64,000 nt of DNA from Woeseiaceae bacterium (GTDB lineage Bacteria > Pseudomonadota > Gammaproteobacteria > Steroidobacterales > Woeseiaceae), in NCBI GenBank assembly GCA_030065915.1, contig JASJCQ010000003.1, positions 186,001 through 250,000 on the forward strand, written 5' to 3'. Position 1 is the stretch's first letter, and the number at the start of each line of letters is the position of its first letter. This document shows, in pieces, positions 46,969-56,202 of this stretch. Both the position numbers and the translations under genes were made by a program. Below the pieces are notes generated by a model. That model was not told the origin of the DNA and did no database searches. It saw nothing but the letters and a program-made list of their open reading frames with translations.

Positions 46969-47015
46969 CCGCGCAGCAGCCGTTTCACCTCGCCATTCCG
47001 ATGCGCAGGACATGA
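46965..47015 (+). other. Short reading frame duplicating the start of the next VOC gene
   Basis: ATG 46965 opens a 16-codon frame [16 protein letters not shown] whose start resembles that of the VOC protein that follows, MTELNPFHLAVPVTDL. The DNA stretch CCGTTTCACCTCGCCNTTCC occurs in both, at 46980-46999 and 47028-47047, 48 bases apart. The frame ends at TGA 47013-47015, which overlaps the VOC ATG. It is probably a remnant of a local duplication; a leader peptide is possible. Confidence 0.5.
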
Positions 47016-47434
47016 CTGAGCTGAACCCGTTTCACCTCGCCGTTCCCGTAACAGACCTCGAGTCAGCCCGGGCATTCTATTGCGGGCTGCTCGGCTTCGA
47101 GACCGGCCGGACCGCGTCGCGCTGGATCGACCTGAACTTCTACGGCCACCAGGTGACTCTGCATCTCATTGATGAGCCTGACCACGAAGTGGCTCGTAAC
47201 CCGGTCGACGGCGATAACGTACCGGCGCGCCATTTTGGCGTCATTCTGGACCGGGACGACTGGCAGCGGCTGGCGGACCGCCTGACGGCCGAGGGCGTTG
47301 AATTCATCATCGAACCCCGGATTCGCTTCCAGGGCGAGGTTGGCGAACAGGCCACTATGTTCTTCCTCGACCCGTCCGGAAACGCACTCGAATTCAAATC
47401 ATTTTCGAATAAGACGCAACTGTTTGCCCGTTAG
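47012..47434 (+). CDS. VOC family protein (glyoxalase-like)
   Basis: A 140-residue single VOC module with the usual pattern: FHLAVPVTDLESARAFYCGL then LGFETGRTASRWIDLNFYGH, and the C-terminal DPSGNALEFKSF, in which Glu is a usual metal ligand together with His near the start (FHLAV). RHFGVILDRDDWQRLADRLT is the second half. Members include glyoxalase-like hydrolases, extradiol dioxygenases and fosfomycin/bleomycin-type resistance proteins, so the reaction is open. It lies downstream of hemF and the small glycine-rich gene, with overlapping ends through the short duplicated frame. Confidence 0.88.
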   Translation: MTELNPFHLAVPVTDLESARAFYCGLLGFETGRTASRWIDLNFYGHQVTLHLIDEPDHEVARNPVDGDNVPARHFGVILDRDDWQRLADRLTAEGVEFIIEPRIRFQGEVGEQATMFFLDPSGNALEFKSFSNKTQLFAR

Positions 47435-47517
47435 AGACATCTAACACAACAGATGAGCGTAAAACGAACCGGTTTTGTGTCGGTTCGATTACCGCATCCT
47501 CGTTCAGGGAGCAAACA

Positions 47518-48645
47518 ATGAATTCGAAGACCCGGAACCAAAGCAAATTCTCGGCCTGCGGGCTGGCCACCGTGCTGCTTACCGCGTCGCTCGCCGTCGC
47601 GAAGTCCTATGACATCGCCGTGGACACGCTGAGTCTCGCGGCTGATGTCGTCGACAAGACGATGCCGGCGTTTCCGGAGGACGAGGACATGCGCAAGGGC
47701 CAGGAAGGCTGGGTTCAACTGAATTTCGTCGTCGCTCCGGACGGCAGTGTCGTCGACCCTATCGTCGTTGACTCGGTGGGCGGTGAGGCCTTTGAGCAGT
47801 CAGCCGTCGACGCCGTTTCCGACTGGACATTCGAACCGTCCGATGAAGAGGTCGCCAATAATTCCGTAGCGATCCGCTTCGAGCGCTCCAATGACAGCGG
47901 CAAGGCCTCACGCAACTTCATGCGCTGGTACAAGATGATCCTCACCGACCTTGCCAGCGACAAGGTCGAAGATGCACGGGCGAATCTCGAACGAGCGAAA
48001 GCCTTCGGCGGCTGGAATCTCTATGAGTCCTCGATCCTCGCCATCGTCGAGGGGCGCGTCGCGGACGGCGAAGGCAACGACAACCTGCGTCGCGAGGCGC
48101 TCAGGCAAGCACTGAACATCGGCGACAGCAATGCGCTCAACGCAAAGACGAAGCGGGAACTGCTTGCGTCGCTGGTTCGAATCGAGACCGAGCAGCAGCG
48201 CTTTGTAGACGCGGGCGAAGCGCTCGATGCGCTGCGCGATACCAAGGGCCACGCGTCGGTCATCGAGTCCCTGGAAGAAGAAATACGGGCGCTCGAAGCC
48301 GGCATTGCCGAGGCGACTGAAATCACGGTGCCTGGCGTCGTGAGCACGCCTTGTGACCGCGAGTCGGGGCAGGCCCTCTGGGCGCACAAGCCGTCACTTC
48401 GCCATTTCGCGATCGAGAATATCGATGGCGACATCGAGCGCGTCGAAGCGCGCTGCGACTCTGGCCGACTGGTTGCGCCGATTGACTCGCAGGAAGCGTG
48501 GTCCATTCCGGAGGCCTGGGGCGACTGCGAGGTCTTTGTCTTCGGTGAGGACGGTGCCTCTTTCGCCTTCGTCGAGTCGCCGGCGATCAAGGAAGACAAC
48601 GAACTGGCCGAAGGCGCGCTGGCAAGCAGTATCGTGCAGGATTGA
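47518..48645 (+). CDS. TonB-domain secreted protein (energy transducer TonB C-terminal-like)
   Basis: A 375-residue protein with a Sec signal peptide (SACGLATVLLTASLAVAKS). A TonB C-terminal-type domain follows at about residues 45-115: MPAFPEDEDMRKGQEGWVQL then NFVVAPDGSVVDPIVVDSVG and AVDAVSDWTFEPS. Unlike true TonB it has no N-terminal membrane anchor and no proline-rich spanner, so it is probably a free periplasmic protein. The remaining 260 residues are helical (EALRQALNIGDSNALNAKTK and ESLEEEIRALEAGIAEATE suggest TPR-like or coiled-coil helices), ending with a beta-rich CESGQALW-like region and two or three cysteines. The role is unknown. No gene closely linked to it suggests a pathway. 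Confidence 0.8.
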   Translation: MNSKTRNQSKFSACGLATVLLTASLAVAKSYDIAVDTLSLAADVVDKTMPAFPEDEDMRKGQEGWVQLNFVVAPDGSVVDPIVVDSVGGEAFEQSAVDAVSDWTFEPSDEEVANNSVAIRFERSNDSGKASRNFMRWYKMILTDLASDKVEDARANLERAKAFGGWNLYESSILAIVEGRVADGEGNDNLRREALRQALNIGDSNALNAKTKRELLASLVRIETEQQRFVDAGEALDALRDTKGHASVIESLEEEIRALEAGIAEATEITVPGVVSTPCDRESGQALWAHKPSLRHFAIENIDGDIERVEARCDSGRLVAPIDSQEAWSIPEAWGDCEVFVFGEDGASFAFVESPAIKEDNELAEGALASSIVQD

Positions 48646-48852
48646 AGAGACTGCGAAAGCAGTTTCTGCCCCATCTCGCAGGTTTCTGATCGGCCCAGAT
48701 GCCGGGTCGATCTGTCCTGCTATAGGGTGAAATGCACGCCGTCGGCGTTGTGCCCGCAGGCATCCCGTGGATGAGCTGGCGGAATGAATGGTTTCTGACG
48801 CCAGCCGCAGGTGATAGATTTCTCCTCAGAAATCGATTTCATCTCAACAATC

Positions 48853-51800
48853 ATGCCAAGACTATCTTTGTTGCTGATTGGCCTGCTGCTATCCGCAGCG
48901 GTGCTCGCTCAGTCGCCGTCGCGACTCGTTGACGCGGGTGGCCCGGGGGGCGTGCGCCTTGCCGCTGGAGAATCTCCGGACGAGCGGCGAGTCTACATCG
49001 TACAGATGGCCAAACCGGCGGCAGCGGAGTATTTCGCAAGCCAGGTCCCGAGCTCCCCCTCGGTCGCCAAGACGAAGAGAGCCTTCAGCAAGTCGAACCC
49101 CTCGGTCAGAAGCTACGCGAAAGCTTTGTCGGACGAACAGGACCGACTGCTGCTCTCAAAAGCCGCCGGCGCCGAGAAAATCTACAGCTATACGTACGGG
49201 TTCAATGGCTTCGCAGCGAAAATGACGGCAACCCAGGCTGACAAACTGTCTGCCTTGCCCGAGGTCGTTCAGGTCTGGGAAGACGAGGTCCGTCCGCTCG
49301 CAACAAATTTCAGCGCCGAGTTTCTCGAACTCTTCGACAATACGAAAGGCCTGCGGGGTCCGCGAGGCCTGACCGGCGAAGACGTCATTATCGGATTCAT
49401 CGACAGTGGCGTTTACCCGGAACACCCGCAGCTCGACGATACGCGAGAGGCCGACCGTCCGAGGGCCTGCCGGAGCAACTGGGGAAGAACCTCCCTGCTG
49501 GGGCGGTGGCTTTGCGGCCGGTACGATGACATGGAGGACGTACTCGAGTACGAGCCGCCGGAAGACTGGAGCGGTACCTGCCAGGCCGGCGAGCAGTTCG
49601 CGGACACGCTGTGCAATAATAAGCTCATCGGCGCTCGTTTTTTCATCGAGGGCGCCGAGGCGTCCGGGCCGATTGATGCCGGGGAAATACGCTCGGCCCG
49701 CGATGTCGACGGGCACGGCACGCACACGGCCACGACCGGCGCTGGCAATCGCGAGAATGCAGCGCTGTTCGGCAGTTTCGTCGGCACCGTCGAGGGCATC
49801 GCTCCGCGAGCGCGGGTCGCCATTTACAAGGCCTGCTGGCTCAGACCGGGCGCGACGAGAGCCAGCTGCAATACCTCCGATCTTGCCAACGCGATCGATG
49901 CCGCCGTAGCCGACGGTGTGGATATCATCAGTTATTCCGTCGGCAGTTCTTTCCTGCGGGTCACGTCGCCGGACGATATCGCACTGGCCGGCGCAACCAA
50001 GGCCGGTGTTCTGGCTGTCGTTGCCGCCGGCAATGACGGACCGAACCTGGGCACGATTGGCTCTCCTGCCGGTGGTCCCTGGGCGATTACGACGGCCGCA
50101 TCGACGCGTGAAGGCGAAACCTCCGTCGAAGCCATGCAGATCGATTCGCCACCGTCGATCGCCGGCAAGTATGCCGTCAGAGAAGCAAGCTTCACGCCGC
50201 CGCTGTCGGACGTAGACCCGATCGAGGCCGAACTGGTACTCGTCGATGACGGCGATGACACGCTGGCCAGCGGCGGCTCCGGAACGACGGCCGACGCCTG
50301 CGAGGCGCTGGTCAATACATCAGAAATCGAAGGCAAGATCGCGTTTATCGAACGCGGCGGCTGTGACTTCGACGTCAAGATTTCCAATGCGGAAGACGCG
50401 GGCGCCGTGGCGGCGCTTGTCTACAGCATTGCGGGCGACGCCGTCGTCATGAACGGCGCGGCAGGTCTCGTGGACATTCCGGCACTGATGATCGGGCAAG
50501 CGGATGGCAACCTGATTCTGGCCGAGCTCGAAGCGGACAACATCGTCGACGCCGTGCTCGACAAGGGCTTGTTCCTGACAGAGGCCGAGACCGGCAACCG
50601 GATGGCCACATTCTCGGCCAGGGGCCCGGCGCCGGCACCAGACATCCTGAAACCCGACGTCACGGCGCCCGGCGCCAACATCCTGGCCGGTTTCACCCCG
50701 GACGCCGCCAACACCCTGTCAGGCGAGACCTATGCTTACTTGAGCGGCACGTCGATGTCGACGCCGCACGTATCGGGCATTGCTGCCCTGCTGCTGGAAG
50801 CCAATCCGGACTGGTCGCCATCGGCACTGAAGTCCGCGTTAATGACATCCGCCCGGCAGGACCTCAGCCGGGACGACGAGGAGGCGCCGGCGAACCCCTT
50901 TGACTTTGGCGCCGGACACGTCGTCCCGAACGATGCGCTGGACCCCGGCCTGGTTTACCTGACGACCAACGACGAATACGACGCATTCGCCTGCGCGGCA
51001 GAGTCGCCGGCAATATCGCAGGCGCGCTGTGATGAGCTCGCAAACCTCGGGCAAAGCTTCGCCCCGTCGGACCTGAATTCACCGTCCATCGCCATCGCAA
51101 GACTCGCCAGCGAGCGTACGGTGACGCGCCGCGTGACTAATGTCGGCGACGAGTCACAGACCTTTGTCGTGGACATCACGGCACCCGCGGGCATGGCAAT
51201 GAACATCAGTCCGTCGACGCTGACGCTGGGGCCGGGTGAAACCGGCAGTTTTGACGTTCGTCTCGCCTACGTTTCGGGGCCGCTGGACCTGTGGCGTTTC
51301 GGCGAGTACACATGGCGCAGTGACGATCATGTCGTTCGCAGCCCGGTCGCGGTCCGGCCAGTGTCGCTGACTGCGCCGGTCGAGATCACGAGTTTCGGCG
51401 GCACCGGAACGGCGTCTTTCGATGTCGAATTCGGTTACACCGGCGCCTACACGCCTGGCGTGCACGGGCTGAACCTGCCGCTGGTCGTCAATGGCTTTGT
51501 CGACAACGACCCGACCAAGACATTCTCTTTCCGCAGCACCGGCGGCGTGACCGTGCACCTGATCGACGTTCCAGCGGACCAGCTGTACCTGAGATTCGCA
51601 TTGTTCGATGCGCTGACCGACGGTGACGACGATCTCGACATGTACGTCTATTACTGCCCGGACAACGTCAACTGCAACCGCATCGGGCTGAGTGGCGAGC
51701 CGACGTCGCAGGAGCAGTTCAACCAGGCAGTGCCGGCAGCGGGTCGTTACGCGGTACTGGTACACGGCTTTGAAACAGACCAGGTATCGGGCGGCCCCGG

Positions 51801-52014
51801 CGCAAACTACACGTTGCTGGCCTGGTCATTCGGGCTCATCGACGACCAGCTGAATTTGCGCGCGGACGGACCGGCCTTCGTCGCGGCGGGCAGTGTCGAG
51901 ACGGTGTCGATCGAATGGGAAAACCTTCAGGCGGACACGATCTACCTGGGCGGCATTTCCCACAACACGCCGCAGGGTCTCGTCGAGCTTACGATTGTGA
52001 CAATCGGCAACTGA
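48853..52014 (+). CDS. Secreted S8 family serine peptidase (subtilase) with PA domain
   Basis: A large secreted subtilase of 1,053 residues, read from ATG 48853; ATG 48811 would add 14 residues before the signal. The signal peptide is SLLLIGLLLSAAVLAQS. An I9-type inhibitor propeptide (about 45-145, YSYTYGFNGFAAKMTATQAD) precedes the catalytic domain with Asp184 (GFIDSGVYPEHP), His288 (DVDGHGTHTATTG) and Ser634 (LSGTSMSTPHVSG). A protease-associated (PA) insert of about 130 residues (SEIEGKIAFIERGGCDFDVK and PALMIGQADG) lies between His and Ser. C-terminal parts are a fibronectin-like beta domain (VTRRVTNVGDESQTFVVDIT) and a further beta domain. No sorting tail such as GlyGly-CTERM is visible. 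Probably a plant-subtilisin-like extracellular protease for peptide use. Confidence 0.94.
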   Translation: MPRLSLLLIGLLLSAAVLAQSPSRLVDAGGPGGVRLAAGESPDERRVYIVQMAKPAAAEYFASQVPSSPSVAKTKRAFSKSNPSVRSYAKALSDEQDRLLLSKAAGAEKIYSYTYGFNGFAAKMTATQADKLSALPEVVQVWEDEVRPLATNFSAEFLELFDNTKGLRGPRGLTGEDVIIGFIDSGVYPEHPQLDDTREADRPRACRSNWGRTSLLGRWLCGRYDDMEDVLEYEPPEDWSGTCQAGEQFADTLCNNKLIGARFFIEGAEASGPIDAGEIRSARDVDGHGTHTATTGAGNRENAALFGSFVGTVEGIAPRARVAIYKACWLRPGATRASCNTSDLANAIDAAVADGVDIISYSVGSSFLRVTSPDDIALAGATKAGVLAVVAAGNDGPNLGTIGSPAGGPWAITTAASTREGETSVEAMQIDSPPSIAGKYAVREASFTPPLSDVDPIEAELVLVDDGDDTLASGGSGTTADACEALVNTSEIEGKIAFIERGGCDFDVKISNAEDAGAVAALVYSIAGDAVVMNGAAGLVDIPALMIGQADGNLILAELEADNIVDAVLDKGLFLTEAETGNRMATFSARGPAPAPDILKPDVTAPGANILAGFTPDAANTLSGETYAYLSGTSMSTPHVSGIAALLLEANPDWSPSALKSALMTSARQDLSRDDEEAPANPFDFGAGHVVPNDALDPGLVYLTTNDEYDAFACAAESPAISQARCDELANLGQSFAPSDLNSPSIAIARLASERTVTRRVTNVGDESQTFVVDITAPAGMAMNISPSTLTLGPGETGSFDVRLAYVSGPLDLWRFGEYTWRSDDHVVRSPVAVRPVSLTAPVEITSFGGTGTASFDVEFGYTGAYTPGVHGLNLPLVVNGFVDNDPTKTFSFRSTGGVTVHLIDVPADQLYLRFALFDALTDGDDDLDMYVYYCPDNVNCNRIGLSGEPTSQEQFNQAVPAAGRYAVLVHGFETDQVSGGPGANYTLLAWSFGLIDDQLNLRADGPAFVAAGSVETVSIEWENLQADTIYLGGISHNTPQGLVELTIVTIGN

Positions 52015-52017
52015 TCG

Positions 52018-52455
52018 CTATTTCAACCAGCCCTTCTCCGCGGCCTTGGCCGAAAAGATGACCAGCGCGATCGCAACGACAATTACGACGATAGGCAACA
52101 CGAGCGCACCGGGACCGAATGTCTCGAGCCCGTCACCGAGAATAAAACCGTAGGCATTCTGAGCCAGCACGCCGGCCAGCGATGCGATGAACAGCATTTT
52201 CGCTACCTTCTTCCTGACCAGAAGAAGCAGGCAGCCCAGCACGCCTGCCGTGACTGCGAGACCTTGTGCGCCGGTCGCCCACGCGGGAAGGCTGGTCATG
52301 AAAGCAAGCTCTGCCTCTGTCGTGTACATCTCGGCGAGCATTTCCGGCGTCGCTGTGACCCTGAGGTAATACGCAAGCAGACCGAACAGGTTCCAGACGA
52401 GCGCGGCGCCGGCAATGACCCAGAACGAGACCGGTACTTTTTCTGACTCTGACAT
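52018..52455 (-). CDS. Hypothetical four-helix membrane protein
   Basis: A 145-residue protein I do not recognise. Four hydrophobic segments are visible: about residues 10-30 (FWVIAGAALVWNLFGLLAYY), 62-82 (GAQGLAVTAGVLGCLLLLVR), 87-105 (MLFIASLAGVLAQNAYGF) and 115-137 (GALVLPIVVIVVAIALVIFS), followed by a short basic tail (KAAEKGWLK). A loop with EMLAEMYTTEAELAFMTSLP lies between the first and second. The pattern fits a small integral membrane protein of the kind often labelled 'sugar transporter' or DoxX-like by similarity, but I see no diagnostic motif. It is convergent with the S8 peptidase gene. Confidence 0.65.
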   Translation of the reverse strand: MSESEKVPVSFWVIAGAALVWNLFGLLAYYLRVTATPEMLAEMYTTEAELAFMTSLPAWATGAQGLAVTAGVLGCLLLLVRKKVAKMLFIASLAGVLAQNAYGFILGDGLETFGPGALVLPIVVIVVAIALVIFSAKAAEKGWLK

Positions 52456-52549
52456 GAGCTTACCCCCAGAACTTCTTGCCAGAGTAGCACGAACGCCCGT
52501 TCGCGCCGGAGCGCCTGTTGTCGCGGCTGGACGAGAGTTGTCGAAGGGT

Positions 52550-53152
52550 TCAGAGCGGCTTCATAGCGCGCCCGAGCCTGGCGCAGTAGGCATAGCGGTA
52601 GCAATCGACGACGTGGTCATTGACCATGCCGGTCGCCTGCATGTGCGCATAAATGATCGTGCTGCCGACGAACTTGAAGCCACGGGCCTTCAAATCCTTG
52701 CTAAGCGCGTCCGACTCCGGTGACGTTGCCGGCACGTCGCTGTCTTTTTCGAACGCGTTCTGAATGGGCCTGCCGCCGACAAACTGCCAGATGTACTTGC
52801 TGAACGTGCCGAACTCCTTCTGCACCTCAAGGAACGCGACGGCGTTGGTCACCGCGGACCTGACCTTCAGGCGGTTGCGTACGATACCGGGGTCTTCGAG
52901 GATCTTCTCGATGCGCCGCTCGGTGAAGCGAGCGACTTTGGCAGGATCGAAGTCGGCGAAGTTCTTCCGGTAGCCCGCCCGCTTGTTCAGGATCGTCGAC
53001 CAGCTCAGGCCCGCCTGAGCGCCCTCCAGCACGAGAAACTCGAACTGCGTCCTGTCATCGACGACCGGCACGCCCCATTCGGTATCGTGGTATCGCTGGT
53101 AGTCATCGCTGACGCCTTCGCACCAGCTGCATCGAATTTTGTCCTGAGCCAT
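52550..53152 (-). CDS. tag: DNA-3-methyladenine glycosylase I
   Basis: A 200-residue base-excision repair enzyme that removes 3-methyladenine from alkylated DNA. IRCSWCEGVSDDYQRYHDTE is the typical start with a zinc-binding cysteine, followed by EWGVPVVDDR, FEFLVLEGAQAGLSWSTILN and KRAGYRKNFADFDPAKVARF. The C-terminal VNDHVVDCYRY supplies the other zinc ligands (His and Cys). The helix-hairpin-helix-like fold has the KDLKARGFKFVGSTIIYAHM block. Length is usual. It lies downstream of, but separated by a terminator from, the Cys-rich precursor gene. Confidence 0.97.
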   Translation of the reverse strand: MAQDKIRCSWCEGVSDDYQRYHDTEWGVPVVDDRTQFEFLVLEGAQAGLSWSTILNKRAGYRKNFADFDPAKVARFTERRIEKILEDPGIVRNRLKVRSAVTNAVAFLEVQKEFGTFSKYIWQFVGGRPIQNAFEKDSDVPATSPESDALSKDLKARGFKFVGSTIIYAHMQATGMVNDHVVDCYRYAYCARLGRAMKPL

Positions 53153-53253
53153 GACCCTCTTCAGCCAACCATCACCCTTTTGATCAGACTAGCAGTACCC
53201 GGGAAAACGAGGAAGTGGCAAAACTCTACAGACGAGTACATTTCTCACAGGCA

Positions 53254-53283
53254 AAAAAAACCCGCGCATAGCGCGGGTTTTCT
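53254..53283 (-). terminator. Rho-independent terminator of the sigma/DUF3379/precursor operon
   Basis: On the minus strand AAAACCCGCGC, a three-base loop (TAT), GCGCGGGTTTTTTTT: an eleven-base stem with a long T-run, 20 bases after the stop of the Cys-rich protein. It separates that operon from tag. Confidence 0.9.
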
Positions 53284-53302
53284 CGTTCCTTGGAAGTCTG
53301 TC

Positions 53303-53701
53303 TTAGACAGAGCCTCCGCATGAACCTTCGCCGCAAGCGCCTTCGGCTTCTTCTTTGTCGCCGCCGCAAGAGCCCTCACCGCAGGAACCTTCGCCTTCCT
53401 TGTCGCCGTGACCCTTGTCTTTGTCACCGCCACAGGAACCTTCACCGCAGGAACCTTCGCCTTCTTTGTCTTTCTTCTTGTCGCCGCCGCAGGAACCTTC
53501 ACCACAAGATCCTTCGCCGCCTTTCTCTTTGTCGCCGCCGCAGCCGCCTTCGGCGCCGAGCATGTAGCCAGCGCTCAGCGAGGACATCGCGAACGGGTTA
53601 TCGACAGTGTCGGCATTCACGGTGCCGGCAAGCGCGAACGATCCGGCAAGCGCAGCGCCAACGGCAAGTGCAACGGGTTTTACAACTTTCTTCTCTGACA
53701 T
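53303..53701 (-). CDS. Cys-rich repeat protein, HvfA/bufferin-like RiPP precursor (predicted)
   Basis: A 132-residue secreted protein. The Sec signal (VVKPVALAVGAALAGSFALA) ends at Ala30 in TVNA-DTV. A short conserved segment (DNPFAMSSLSAGYMLGAEGG) is followed by four GEGSCGEGSCGG-type modules separated by lysine/acid spacers. There are nine cysteines (54, 66, 71, 85, 90, 107, 112, 123, 128), and every one is in an EGxCG motif, with Ser at x in seven of nine. This organisation matches HvfA-family precursors, whose EGKCG cysteines are converted to oxazolone/thioamide copper ligands by DUF692 enzymes. No DUF692 or DUF2063 gene is in the window. AGGAGAG precedes the ATG. It is the third gene of the ECF operon. 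Confidence 0.8.
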   Translation of the reverse strand: MSEKKVVKPVALAVGAALAGSFALAGTVNADTVDNPFAMSSLSAGYMLGAEGGCGGDKEKGGEGSCGEGSCGGDKKKDKEGEGSCGEGSCGGDKDKGHGDKEGEGSCGEGSCGGDKEEAEGACGEGSCGGSV

Positions 53702-53763
53702 GCTTCTCTCTCCTAAAGGAATTTGCCCAAGACCGGGCTCTTTATTTCCAGCTTGCCGGTAAA

Positions 53764-54447
53764 TCAGGTCCGCCAGCTCGCTGCATCCACAAAACTCTCT
53801 CTTATGCGGTCCATACTTTCGGCGCTCTCCTCGCCGATGATCGCGATGCTGCCATCACCGACCGGGATGAGTACGCCATTGACGTTGTTGCCCTGGAACG
53901 GCGTTGCTGCGTCTATTTTCTCATCAGGCAGCAAAATTATCGTTACAGGCCCGCGCTCTCCCTGCACGACGAGGTGCGGGACCGTGTTTCCATTGATCTC
54001 GCAACTCTGCGCATAGGTAATCAGACCGTTTTTCGGCGACAAGTTCGCTACGCTTGCAGGAACCACCCGCTCCAGGCGGGCCGAATTGACCGGAACATCG
54101 GTCACACGCAGCGCATACGGCTCATGGTCCATGTGCGCGATAATCTCGTCGGTGAGGCTGTCATAGCTGGTCGACGCGTTGTACGTGTAGACGCCGAAAA
54201 CCGCCGCCATCATGATCGCGGCCGCCGTCGCCAGCCACACGGGCGCGCGGGCGCGCCGGCGCTCTGCCAGGCTGACGACCTTGCTCGTCTCTATCTCCGG
54301 CAACTCAGGCATCCTGAGCTCCGGTACGTCGAGCATCATCGCGCGCTTCAGCGTCGCATCCAGTGCGGAAGTCTCGTCGAGATCTGCCGGGCTGTCCGCC
54401 GTGGACGAATCTCCGGTTACTTTATCTCTGAATTTTTTGCCGTCCAT
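53764..54447 (-). CDS. DUF3379 family membrane protein, probable anti-sigma
   Basis: A 227-residue single-pass protein. The N-terminal 85 residues (ETSALDATLKRAMMLDVPEL and KVVSLAERRRARAP) are cytoplasmic, then a membrane helix (VWLATAAAIMMAAVFGVYTY, about 95-114) and a periplasmic domain of about 110 residues: AHMDHEPYALRVTDVPVNSA and SCEINGNTVPHLVVQGERGP then VTIILLPDEKI. The periplasmic domain contains the DUF3379 pattern with one cysteine (SCEING). It lies two bases downstream of the sigma gene and 62 bases upstream of the precursor gene, so a function as the membrane-bound anti-sigma factor is inferred from position and layout. Confidence 0.85.
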   Translation of the reverse strand: MDGKKFRDKVTGDSSTADSPADLDETSALDATLKRAMMLDVPELRMPELPEIETSKVVSLAERRRARAPVWLATAAAIMMAAVFGVYTYNASTSYDSLTDEIIAHMDHEPYALRVTDVPVNSARLERVVPASVANLSPKNGLITYAQSCEINGNTVPHLVVQGERGPVTIILLPDEKIDAATPFQGNNVNGVLIPVGDGSIAIIGEESAESMDRIRESFVDAASWRT

Positions 54448-54449
54448 TT

Positions 54450-54977
54450 CTACTTACCCGCCGCTACTGCGGCGTCATCCTCAACCACTTCTTTCAATTT
54501 GTGCCTTGCGCGATGCAGTCGTGTCAGCACCGCGCCCTGCTTGAGCCCCATCAGTTCCGCAATCTCCGTGGTCGAATAACCCATCAGCACCTGCAGAACC
54601 AGCGGCTCGCGGTAATCGTCCTCGAGCCGGTAGATAGCCTCACGCACCTCGTTCAGCTGTTCGTCCTCGGTCTCGGCGATCAGCGCTTCCTGCGCCGGGC
54701 TGAGGTCGTCGACGTCTACCATGTCGAGCCGTTTCCGCTCGAAATACCTCGCGTTCTCTCGTCGAACAATCGTCAGCAACCAGTGCTTGGCAGCGGCATC
54801 GTCGCGGAGCGCGTCTAGCGACTTCCATGCCCGGAGCAACGCTTCCTGCACGACGTCCTCCGCAATACTGCGGTCGCGGCTCAGCCAGGCGCCGTACCGG
54901 TACATGTCCGGATAGTAGACGGCGACTAGCCGATCAAATCTTTGCCGCCTGGCAAGCTGGTCACTGCTGGTGTTCAT
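54450..54977 (-). CDS. ECF-type RNA polymerase sigma factor
   Basis: A 175-residue sigma-70 family factor. Region 2 (about residues 10-85) has YYPDMYRYGAWLSRDRSIAE then DVVQEALLRAWKSLDAL and KHWLLTIVRRENARYF, and region 4 (about 115-165) has EDDYREPLVLQVLMGYSTTE then IAELMGLKQGAVLTRLHRAR. It would control the small operon it heads, with the DUF3379 protein and the Cys-rich precursor. Upstream on the minus strand a GGAAGGA ribosome site lies about 12 bases before the ATG. It diverges from hemB across 121 bases. Confidence 0.94.
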   Translation of the reverse strand: MNTSSDQLARRQRFDRLVAVYYPDMYRYGAWLSRDRSIAEDVVQEALLRAWKSLDALRDDAAAKHWLLTIVRRENARYFERKRLDMVDVDDLSPAQEALIAETEDEQLNEVREAIYRLEDDYREPLVLQVLMGYSTTEIAELMGLKQGAVLTRLHRARHKLKEVVEDDAAVAAGK

Positions 54978-55095
54978 TCAAGTTGACCGGTCCTTCCGGG
55001 AAATTATTACGATTGACTGCCGAAACTTTGAAATAAGCATGGCATCGAGCCATAAATACATGGAAAATCAGAAGTTATTGTCGTTATTTGTTTGA

Positions 55096-56106
<1,011 letters not shown>

Positions 56107-56202
56107 GCGATTGAGCCCGGGAAGCCCGACATCGACGATCAGGGCGCTCGGGCCGGAGAGGTGCATTGAAGGTACCGGTCCGACCAACAACGAGGGTGCA
56201 CA

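Noticed and set aside
52018..53152. Missing DUF692/DUF2063 partner hidden downstream of the Cys-rich gene
   Set aside because: The genes there are tag, with all its zinc and glycosylase motifs, and a four-helix membrane protein; neither resembles an MNIO enzyme or its partner.
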